Assembly: GCF_030272615.1 (NCBI RefSeq)
Contig: NC_081406.1
Span: 218,496,997 to 218,560,996, forward strand
From: Cryptomeria japonica
Taxonomy: Eukaryota > Streptophyta > Pinopsida > Cupressales > Cupressaceae
Direction of reading: 5' to 3'
DNA: 64,000 bases
Positions 55,336 to 64,000 of the stretch are shown here, piece after piece (position 1 is the first letter of the stretch; each line of letters starts with the position of its first letter). Position numbers and translations under genes: made by a program. The notes beneath the pieces were generated by a model, which was not told where the DNA came from, ran no database searches, and was given only the letters and a program-made list of their open reading frames with translations.

Positions 55336-56605
55336 TGTAAAGCGGAAAAATCGAACCCTAGTTGTTCTCCCCTCCCCAACTCCAAGGAGAGAGAAGGGAG
55401 AGTCACTAGGGTTGATGGTTTTCACTTAGGGGAGACTTTACATTCAAAAGAGGGGTTGAAACCCACAAGATCCAATCCCATGCAATGCAAGATTGGATTC
55501 TAAATGAGTTTCAAGGGTTAAGACATCAAGGATACCCTCTTTTGTAAAGAATGTAGATAGAAAGATTGAACTAGGAATGCATGTAAAGTAGGAAAGATTC
55601 GCTTATAAATAGAGATAGGGATATGGGATGAAGCTGCGGACTTGGAATTAGTAGTAAAATGTCAAGACGGTGTTGTTCTGCAAATTTGAGCGAAAGTTGA
55701 CGGGACGATGGCGCCCGGCGTGCACACGGTCCTCCGAAAAATCCGCGAAACGAAGGGGGATCTATTCGTCTCTGCACAAGGATTCCAGATCTTCAATTAC
55801 AACCGCGTACCTGCAACCTACACATAGAAAAGAGAGGATGATTGGGGGGTTAGGGATGAGGGGTTTTCCTTTAGGTCAAACCCCAGTTTTGGAATTAACC
55901 AAGAAATGAGAATGCTGTAAATGTAAATGTTTGTAATCTAAACAAGTACTGATACCTTGTTGTAATAATGTTTGTATTCTTACATGCGAAGGTGCAATGT
56001 ATGTAGTATGTTGTATGTTGTATGTGATCTCCTCTTCAATGGTTGAATCTTTGTCTTGAATGCAACACCTAGCCTTGAATGGAGACTTAGAATGCTCAAT
56101 TGCTTGAAGGAATGCTTGAATGCTTGAATGCTTGAATGTTTGAATATTGCTTCCGCGTCTTGTTCTTGCTTATTTTCTCTTTTTCTCCCCCTTCAAATGG
56201 GAGAGGAAATGTAGTTTATATACTTGTCAATTAGGGCTGATAGATTGATTTTCCCAACCTTAGGCCGACCAGGAAACATTATTTTCCAATTTGCAAACTT
56301 AAAGACCCGATGCCCACAAGAGATCGGGCCCAAAATAGGGCCAGGGACCAGGGCGCTGGGCGCCATGGTCCTGGGGGACCAGGGTGCTGGGCGCCCTAGT
56401 CCAAAAGGACCAGGGCACTGGGCGCCATGGTCCCACCTCCCGGGACAGTAGGGTGCAAGGAGGGATCAGGCCAGGGTGCGGAAAAATGCAGTTTTTGATG
56501 TTGTAAACAGGTTTCGGGGTCTCCATTCAGGTTCAACGTTGCGTCGCCATCATGAAGACCGAAATACAGTTGAAATTGCAAGTGTCACAATTTTAGGACG
56601 CTACA
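55336..56605 (-). repeat. 3' LTR of Ret12
   Basis: 1270 bases, TGTAAAGCGGAAAAATC to GGACGCTACA. Three copies of the GC-rich 31-bp hairpin repeat. Confidence 0.95.
56345..56433. repeat. 31-bp GC-rich hairpin minisatellite, three units
   Basis: Units begin at 56345, 56376 and 56407. Unit 1 folds perfectly: GGACCA/TGGTCC then GGCGC/GCGCC with a TGG loop and one G-A mismatch. The 5' LTR has two units (62975 and 63006). Confidence 0.85.
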
Positions 56606-56625
56606 TTTAGCCCCCACTTTAGCGG
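56606..56625 (-). promoter_or_regulatory. PPT region of Ret12
   Basis: Minus strand CTAAAGTGGGGGCTAAA directly before the 3' LTR; the core GTGGGGG is interrupted by pyrimidines. The counterpart in Ret4 is AATGGGGGATAAA. Confidence 0.6.
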
Positions 56626-57345
56626 GAGTATAAGCGTACGCTCATACTTCCAGTAAAGTACAAGGAAACAACATTGAAAAACTTTCACCACGTCAAGGAG
56701 GCAAGATACACCAAGCCCCCAGTGGACTAAGGATCTTACGACTTCGATTGACAAAGTAAAAGGGAAGATCACAAGGGAGCACCATGACTGTCAGTAGTAA
56801 GGTTCCCTCACTATGAGTCATGCAAGAAAGATATCAAAAATTTTCAAGGCAAATCTAAATTTGTCAAGAAATTTTCAAGTATCTTGAAAAGATATGAACG
56901 AGATGTATGCCCCCCTACATTAAAGCAATCGCACATGCCTCACCGGGGGTGATTGCTTTAAGGTAGTGATACATATAAGAAATGAGAAAGGAGCATGTTA
57001 TCACAAGGATTTAGCTCCCAAGTGTGAGATAAGCCCAAGGATAATAGACACAAAGCACAAAGCACGAGGTGACTTTGCTTTCCTCGGGGTCAGTATGCTA
57101 TATGATAATTCATGTATATCATATGTATGTATGCATAATTGTTCTTCATTCCCCAATCAAGGAAGGTCACCTAGAAGAAGGGAACACATGTGTCTTTTGA
57201 GTCAACATGAGAGAGACCAAAAGAGATCTCAATGTTTTGCATCGTCCTCAAGTAGACAACACTAAGGACAACAAATAGAAGAATGAGAATAACACATAGA
57301 AGAAGTAACAAAAGAGAGGAGGAGAGAGTCTGCTATGCTAATGAA
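56626..57345 (-). other. Ret12 non-coding region between ORF and PPT
   Basis: About 0.7 kb without a coding frame, yet with many blocks shared with Ret4 49530-50600. Conservation between two diverged elements suggests this non-coding part belongs to the family. Confidence 0.5.
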
Positions 57346-60300
57346 CTAGTCTAGCACGTCATCTACCCCCCGAACTTGCTGATCAATATTTCGGGAAGGC
57401 AGGAAACATGCTAGAGGAGGAACATCCAACACAACAGATGGAGCTATCACAAGATCCAAACAAGGGCTATGTTCATATCCCAAGCCACGTTGTTCTTGTC
57501 TAGGAGCTAGGATAAGTGCTTTAGAAAATTCGTTAGATAAATGGTTATCAACATCAACATATTCATATTCACTATCAGAATGAACAGGAGTAACATTTTC
57601 ATCATGAATAACATTTTCATCTATATCATCATCAAGATTTATAAAAATAGGATCTTTAACTCACACAGGATCAAGACCATCATGCATCTTATGTTCAGGA
57701 GATTTCGGCTCAATCGTCAGCTGAGGAGAAAATGGAATAATATTAGTTGAAGGTGTTTTTGGGGATTGCAAAGTTTGAGAAGCAGCTGCCTGAGCTCTAA
57801 GACGACGCTTTCATCGGCGTTCACATGCAGAACGATTTCGTCTAGTCTTAGTAGGAAGTTGCGAATATTGAGGAGGAGGAATGTTCTCATCCTTATCACT
57901 TGGGTGTTTAGGTTGTGGTCTCTTAGGTTGAACAATAGGAGAAGAGGAAGGTCTCTTCTCTCCATAAGAGGAAGGAGGAGGAACTACTCCATATAAGGGA
58001 GGAATATTTGGTTTAGGAAGGAGACCAAGTCCATCATGACGAGGAGGGATAGGTCTACTTTTAGGAAGTTTATTAGATATAGGCATAGTCACATCCATAG
58101 GGATGGGTTGGGAATCTTCTTGAGGAAAGACATTAGTTTTATCTTTCAAGGGAAGAACTTCCTTCTCAAGAACGATAGGAATTTCAAGTTTGGGTGTTCT
58201 AGGTTCACTTAGAGATAGGATCATATCTTTTTTCCACTTTTGATAAGATTTGAAAAGATGATCACTTTGCGGAGGAAGAGATTGGAATTGTTTAGGCCAA
58301 AAGTAATCAATAGGAATGCTAGAAGTTCTTTTAGTTGGTTTAAAGAGACTATGATTGATAGTAACAACTTCACCATTATGGGGAAATTTCAAACACTTGT
58401 GAATAGGAGAAGCAATAGCTTTCATGGAAGATAGCCAAGGATAGCCTAGCTTCACACGAAATTGTTCGGATGATGGAATAATAGCAAAGTCCACATCAAG
58501 GGATTTGTTATGGACCTCAATAGGTAATGTAATTGAACCAATTGTAGGAGAAAAAAATGCATCAAATAGTTTCACAACCACATTTGTTTCATCATAGATC
58601 ACTTGATTCAATTGCAAAGTAAAAAGAAATTCTTCAGTAATGATATTAACCATACAAGAAGGATCAATAAGCACTCCGCGGCAAGGTGTATTCTTGACTT
58701 TTGCAACTATATATAAAGGACCATCAGGTGCCCTGATAATTTCACTGGAATCAAAGGTGATGGAAGGTTCTTTAGGGATTTTCTACTGCTCTACAAAGTT
58801 AATCACATTCGGAGTCATAGACACAAGATCATCAGGTGAGACAGAGGAATCATTAGCATCAATCATATTAGAGGTATGAGAAGGAAATGGATCAGTAAAA
58901 ATCTTAAGATTTTGGTTAGGAGGAGCTACAGATGTGTTGCCTTTATCATTCACACCAGAAACAGAGATAGTATTATTATCAATCAAATCTTGAATTTTAC
59001 CCTTTAAAGCAAAACATTTTTCAGTATCATGCCCAGGTTGACGATGAAATTGACAAAAAGATTTGTTATCAAAATAGGGTGAGTTAATCTTTGTAGGGTC
59101 TATTTGCCTTATAGGAGGAAGAGTAAGCACATTTTGTTCCAATAACTTATTCATAATACTATGCAATGATTCATTCAAAGGAGTGAACTTTCTTTCTTTC
59201 TTGAAAAACTTAGAAATAGGAGGCACACCTGATGCCGCATTCACATTGTTGTTGATGATGTTTTCATTGAATTTAATGGACTCTCTATTCGGTTTAAACT
59301 TCCCAAATGGTTGTTGACTACTATCACCCTTATCACTCAGAGCAATAGGATTTGCTTGTTCCATTTGACTCACAGTCAGTTGATAATTGTGAAGAGTTGC
59401 GCACAACTGTTGGAAAGAAGTAAACTCAGAAAACAGAAGTTTTTCTCTAATATCTTTTTGTAAATTAGAAATAAAGATTCTTTGAATATCATTTTCAGGT
59501 ACTGGAAAAGAAATTTGAGCATATAAATGCTTACATCTACCAATGAAATCAGTCACTTTTTCTTTAAAACCTTGTTTACAATGCATTAAATCAATCAAAG
59601 TAACTTTAGGACTTATATTGTTTTGAAATTGTTGAATAAAAGCATTTGCAAGTTGTTCGAAAGAAGTAATAGAGTAGGAAGGCAATGAGCAATACCATTG
59701 TAGGTCTTTATCTCTTAATGTTCTACTAAACAGTTTTGCAAGCAACCTTTGGTCATAAGCAAAATCAGTACATATGGTTTGAAAGGTCTTAACATGTGTT
59801 AGAGGATCACCCTTACCATTATAAAGCTCCAAATGCAGAATTTCAACATGTTTAGGGGGGATAGCTCGAACAATGTCAAGAGAAAGTGGGCTCGCAACAT
59901 CAAATGTGGGCACACTAAACTTAGATTGATTCATAGAGGCAATTTGTTGTTGTAAAGAAGAGACAGTTTGTGCAAGATTGTTAATGGTCACTTCAGTCGA
60001 AGAGTTCATATTAGACGTGTTAGATTGTGATGGATGTGTTATGTTATTGAAAGAAGGTAGAGAGTAAGGTGGTGGGACACTATGATAGTTAGTCATAGGA
60101 GATGATTGGAAAGGAGGAACACTACAAGGAGGAATGGAAGGGTTAAATGAATTGCCCCCTTGCGTCGTGTTTATTTGTGGAGATATAATAGGAACACTCA
60201 TTGAAGGAATGAATGAAGAAGTCGGATTGAATGAAGGAAGAGGGTTGATTGAAGAAGAAGGATTGCCCCCATGACTTGTGATCATAGGAGGAATGTCTTG

Positions 60301-60789
60301 TATTGAAGTAGTCATTATGTTTCATGTAAAAGTAGGTATACTAACAATAGGAGTTGTCAAAGGAATAGAATGATTAACTTGAGTAGGAGGTTGTGTGGAA
60401 CCTAAGGTTTCGGTACAACTTTTCATAGGCATTACATTCGAATCCACAATGTGTGCAATACCACGCAAAATATCAATTCCATTCTTATCACTTTGAACCA
60501 TACATTTTAGACCCTCAATTAATGAAAGAGCTTCACTATCAGGGTATTCTTGAGACATCCATTGTCGAAAATCATCAAATTGGTTATCCAATTTTGAAAG
60601 TTGTTCTACAGAAACCTCATGGAGAGCTTCTTCATCATTAAGAGGATTATAGGAATTACCCATGTCCTCGTTAAAAAGGCCATTCAAATTAGGTTCCATC
60701 TCCTCGGTAATTATACCTTGGAAAGACTTAATTCTAAGGCTTCGTCTAACGGGAATAGTGTAAGTAGGGCTTATTGTTGTAAAACTCAT
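57346..60789 (-). pseudogene. Ret12 Gag-protease, single 1147-codon frame with four in-frame stops
   Basis: ATG 60789 to TAG 57348-57346, no frameshift. Stops: TGA 60322-60324, TAG 58783-58785, TGA 57811-57813, TGA 57661-57663. N-terminus MSFTTISPTYTIPVRRSLRI; Pro/Ser/Asn-rich region; gypsy Gag core (YNGKGDPLTHVKTFQTICTD, LFSRTLRDKDLQWY, FIGRCKHLYAQ). Knuckle-like CQFHRQPGHDTEKCF near 59040. Retropepsin RGVLIDPSCMVNIITEEF near 58670 with the catalytic Asp kept but DSG/DGG replaced by DPS. Pro-rich basic tail ending NHLSNEFSK then ALILAP. Gag resembles the Tat/Ogre-Athila style. It could only move in trans. Confidence 0.85.
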
Positions 60790-61952
60790 GCACTAAAGAG
60801 AGAGAGAAGATTTTGAATTTTAGAGGTACCAAATTTCAATAAAACTAGCCAATCTCCTAGATTTAAGCTATTAAATACAATCAGGACAATCTCCCGAAAT
60901 TTCAGAAAAAATGTCCGGGACCGTGGCGAACGGAGTGCACACGGTCCTCGCAACTTTTTTTGAAATTTTCAGGGATGAAAGTTATGATAATTTTAAAGCT
61001 AATCTGAAAAAATTGAGTGATTTTACGATCTGTAGATAGGCCAAATTAAAGTTGCAATCTCAAAATTGAACCCTACCAAGATTGTTGAAAAATGTAAAAT
61101 TTGAATTTCAAAAAAGAGGGGGAAACTGAAATTTTGAATTTTATGATTTTAGAGGGAATACTGAAAGCAATGCAGGCTTTGAAATTTAAAAGTTGACTCG
61201 ATTTCATGCAAATTCGAATTTGAAAGTGGAAATCAAGGTTGTTGCAATTAAACACTTAATTTCAAAAGTCACAAACTGCAAAAATTTGAATAAAACACTG
61301 AAATTTTGAATGAATGCTAACACACTTTTCAGATTTAGGACTGTAAGAAACACAGTTTTGATACAAATTTCAATTTCAACAATTTTTGAATGATTAGAAG
61401 CCTCAATCCAAGCAATCGCTAGACCAACTTTGACTTTAATTTTGAAGGTGTTAAAATTGATAAAATCAGCCAAAATTTTCGATTTTAGCAGAAAAATACA
61501 GTAAGATCTAGCTCCCGAAATTTTGGAAAAAATGTCGGGGACGATGGCGCTCGGGGTGCACACGGTCCTCGCAACTTTTTTTCCAAATTTTCAGGGATGA
61601 AAGATATTGTGATTTTATTGCGGAATCCAAAGTTACAGGCGATTTGGAGGTGTTTTGATTAGTGAAATTATCAGTCAAAGGTTGAATCAAGAAGGTCTTA
61701 AAAATTAGGGTTTTGACATTTAACCACTTAATTTTCAGAATTAAAGCACAAATATGAATTGACAATTTGCAATAGAAGGGTAGATTTGAAACAAGCATTA
61801 ACAATTAAACGTTTCACAAGTTTAATTACTTAAAAAGAAAATTTTAGGGTTTTTATGCAATCAACCTCTAAAATTTGCAAAAGATCAAACATGGAAATAT
61901 AATTAGGAAAGCAAAATTTTCAGATCTAACCATGAATAATTAGAATGAGGAT
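60790..61952 (-). other. Ret12 5' leader with duplicated hairpin motif
   Basis: Non-coding, A/T-rich. A 110-base direct repeat is at 60888-60998 and 61505-61615, including a 33-base GC-rich motif that also occurs in both LTRs. Confidence 0.6.
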
Positions 61953-61971
61953 GTTCACGTCAGGTTCACCA
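61953..61971 (-). other. candidate primer-binding site of Ret12
   Basis: Minus strand TGGTGAACCTGACGTGAAC, three bases after the LTR end. The tRNA is not identified by eye; it is clearly not the iMet type of the copia-like elements. Confidence 0.6.
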
Positions 61972-61974
61972 AAA

Positions 61975-63204
61975 TGTAAAGCGGAAAAATCAAACCCTAG
62001 TTGTTCTCCCCTCCCCAACTCCAAGGAGAGAGAAGGGAGAGTCACTAGGGTTGATGGTTTTCACTTAGGGGAGACTTTACATTCAAAAGAGGGGTTGAAA
62101 CCCACAAGATCCAATCCCACGCAATGCAAGATTGGATTCTAAATGAGTTTCAAGGGTTAAGACATCAAGGATACCCTCTTTTGTAAAGAATGTAGATAGA
62201 AAGATTGAACTAGGAATGCATGTAAAGTAGGAAAGATTCGCTTATAAACAGAGATAGGGATATGGGATGAAGCTGCGGACCTGGAATTAGCAGTAAAATG
62301 TCGAGCGGTGTTGTTCTACAAATTTGAGCGAAAGTTGACGGGACGATGGCGCCCAGCGTGCACATGGTCCTCCAAAAAATCCGTGAAACGAAGGGGGATC
62401 TGTTCATCTCTGCACAAGGATTCCAGATCTTCAATTACAACCGCGTACCTGCAACCTACACATAGAAAAGAGAGGATGATTGGGGGGTTAGGGATGAGGG
62501 GTTTGCCTTTAGGTCAAACCCCAGTTTTGGAATTAACCAAGAAATGAGAATGTTGTAAATGTAAATGTTTGTAATGTAAACAAGTACTGATACCTTGTTG
62601 TAAGAATGTTTGTATTCTTACATGCGAAGGTGTAATGTATGTAGTATGTTGTATGTTGTATGTGATCTCCTCTTCAATGGTTGAATCCTTGTCTTGAATG
62701 CAACACCTAGCCTTGAATGGAGACTTAGAATGCTCAATTGCTTGGAGGAATGCTTGAATGCTTGAATGTTTGAATATTGCTTCCGCATCTTGTTCTTGCT
62801 TATTTTCTCTTTTTCTCCCCCTTCAAATGGGAGAGGAAATGTAGTTTATATACTTGTCAATTATGGCTGATAGACTGATTCTCCCGACCTTAGGCCGACC
62901 AGGAAACATTATTTTCCAATTTGCAAACTTAAAGACTCGATGCCCACAAGAGACCGGGCCCAAAATAGGGCCAAGGACCAGGGCGCTGGGCGCCATGGTC
63001 TAGAAGGATCAGGGCACTGGGCGCCATGGTCCCACCTCCCAGGACAGCAGGGTGCAAGGAGGGATTAGGCCAGGGTGCAGAAAAATGCAGTTTTTGATGT
63101 TGTAAATAGGTTTCGGGGTCTCCATTCAGGTTCAACATTGCGCCGCCATCATGAAGACCCAAATGCAGTCAAAATTGCAAGTGTCACAATTTTAGGACGC
63201 TACA
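61975..63204 (-). repeat. 5' LTR of Ret12
   Basis: 1230 bases, nearly identical to 55336-56605. The length difference is mainly one missing 31-bp hairpin unit and a GAATGCTT repeat difference. Confidence 0.95.
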
Positions 63205-64000
63205 ATTCTTCTAATTAATTAAATATCTAATATTTAATTATCTTATTCTTCTAATTAATTAAATATCTAATATTTAATTATCTCCTCCAATCAATTAAAT
63301 ATCTAATATTTAATAGTTATTCTCCTATCCTATAGTCTCAAATATTAAATAATTCTAAATTAGTTAATCCCTTTTCCAACTCATTCTTCCATCTCCACTT
63401 CATCTTCCCTTTGCCAACTCATCCAACATGTGGCTAAGGAAATTAATATTTCTTAAATATTAATTTATCATTTATCTCCAACTTCCAAACTTAATGAAAA
63501 TTGTGTACGTATACATATTTCATAACCATTTCCTATATTCTCTCCAACACCCCTCTACATCTTGGGAAGGACTTGAGTCCACTTGTCCTTTCATGCCTAA
63601 ATTTCCTCCAACCATCCCTAGATTCCCTCAGTCAGCAACCCAGTCAAGGTGAGATGAGTGACACGTGTCTTCTCCTTCCCCCTTTCTCTCAACCTTCACC
63701 TTTGCTCATAGCCATTCAAATCTATAGATCTGATCATGACTATTGATTTGAGCCACATCATCTTATCCTCTCAAAGTCTATAAAATCAAGAACTTCAGTT
63801 GAGAGAGTTAGTCTTCAAAATAGTTTTCAATCAATCATATGCATCCGTGAGTTTTTGAAGCAACTAGCAAATAGCAAATATCATTTTAGCAATATAATCA
63901 TATAATATTATCATTTTAGCATGATCATGTAGCTTTACATATCATACTATCAGTTAACTACAAGTTATCAGTCCATTCTTCATATGCCATCTTGGAAGCC

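Larger units (their letters stand above)
55336..63204 (-). mobile_element. Ret12: complete Ty3/gypsy-like Gag-protease-only element
   Basis: LTRs 55336-56605 (3') and 61975-63204 (5'); TSD ATTCT at 55331-55335 and 63205-63209. Total 7.87 kb. Minus strand: 5' LTR, PBS, 1.2-kb leader, one long Gag-PR ORF, 0.74-kb non-coding region, PPT, 3' LTR. No integrase, RT or RNase H. LTRs are near-identical apart from a minisatellite copy number, so the insertion is comparatively young. Confidence 0.95.
54572..64000 (-). mobile_element. Ret10: LTR of a Ret2-family element, interrupted and running off the window
   Basis: TGTTGGAATCAGGG at the left end. Hairpin arms GATCACTGA (54585-54593) and TCAGTGATC (54607-54615) are perfectly complementary, and the sequence matches the Ret2 LTR up to ATTCAATCTTATATATCTGA. 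Ret11 interrupts it at 55172. Left flank AGACT is the candidate TSD half; the other half is outside the window. Confidence 0.75.
55172..64000 (+). mobile_element. Ret11: LTR of the Ret6 family, interrupted by Ret12, running off the window
   Basis: 55172-55335 and 63210-64000 match Ret6 34550-35470 (TGTATACACC, ATTAAATATCTAATATTTAA, AGTCAGCAACCCAGTCAAGG, TCTATAAAATCAAGA). Whether it is solo or a full element cannot be seen. Confidence 0.8.

Noticed and set aside
1-64000. CRISPR array, tRNA genes, riboswitches, bacterial operon features
   Set aside because: None seen. Spaced repeats are LTR or satellite in nature, and tRNA-like sequence is limited to short primer-binding sites.

Overview
The window looks like a retrotransposon-saturated intergenic stretch of a large plant nuclear genome. 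A gymnosperm, probably a conifer, is my inference from the density of old nested LTR elements, LTR lengths of 0.46 to 2.5 kb, a plant LINE with DUF4283-type ORF1, 5S-derived repeats and a DUF599 exon. There is no bacterial or organellar signature. Nearly all coding sequence is broken by stops and frameshifts. The only host-gene piece I support is a DUF599 membrane-protein exon at 22.6 kb.

Layout. (1) 1-5061: 3' half of a + strand LTR element (Ret1: coiled-coil/zinc-knuckle gag remnant, three polypurine tracts, 2.45 kb LTR). (2) 5065-12431: near full-length LINE with ORF1 (DUF4283), ORF2 (endonuclease, RT, zf-RVT, RNase H) and an unexpected third ORF, between 8-bp TAACACTA repeats. (3) 12437-15145: short minus-strand non-autonomous element (Ret2) keeping only LTRs and a coiled-coil ORF. 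(4) 15.1-29.0 kb: non-coding repeats: a 90-bp tandem repeat, degenerate 5S-rRNA-derived units (one isolated, four in an array), a Tourist/Harbinger-like MITE with its empty site visible nearby, a 1.2-kb direct duplication, the DUF599 exon and a 1.6-kb tandem duplication. (5) 29179-30033: solo LTR (Ret3) with a 26-G homopolymer. (6) 31.1-51.0 kb: a nest resolved by target-site duplications. A Gag-PR Ty3/gypsy-like remnant (Ret4) is split by Ret5 (TSD CCCTT). Ret5 holds a solo LTR (Ret6, TSD TAATTT), a Gag-protease-only copia element (Ret7, TSD TACCC) and the one element with full copia pol domains (Ret8, TSD GCCAT/ACCAT). (7) 51.0-54.6 kb: a minus-strand LTR (Ret9) followed by an antisense plant-mobile-domain ORF with its own TATA box. 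(8) 54572 to the end: Ret10 LTR interrupted by Ret11 LTR, itself interrupted by Ret12, a complete Gag-PR-only Ty3/gypsy-like element (TSD ATTCT).

Most interesting signals. Five families of iMet-primed LTRs (Ret1, 2/10, 3, 5, 8) keep two small hairpins whose stems change sequence but preserve pairing. One lies next to the LTR 3' terminus with a C-rich/G-rich loop, the other about 200 nt further in. This suggests a conserved RNA element by the primer-binding site. Other leads are the third LINE ORF, a coiled-coil ORF shared by Ret2 and Ret5, the recurrence of Gag-only non-autonomous elements, the antisense PMD ORF and the 5S-derived tandem array. All analysis was by eye; coordinates of degenerate features are good to roughly 10-50 bases.
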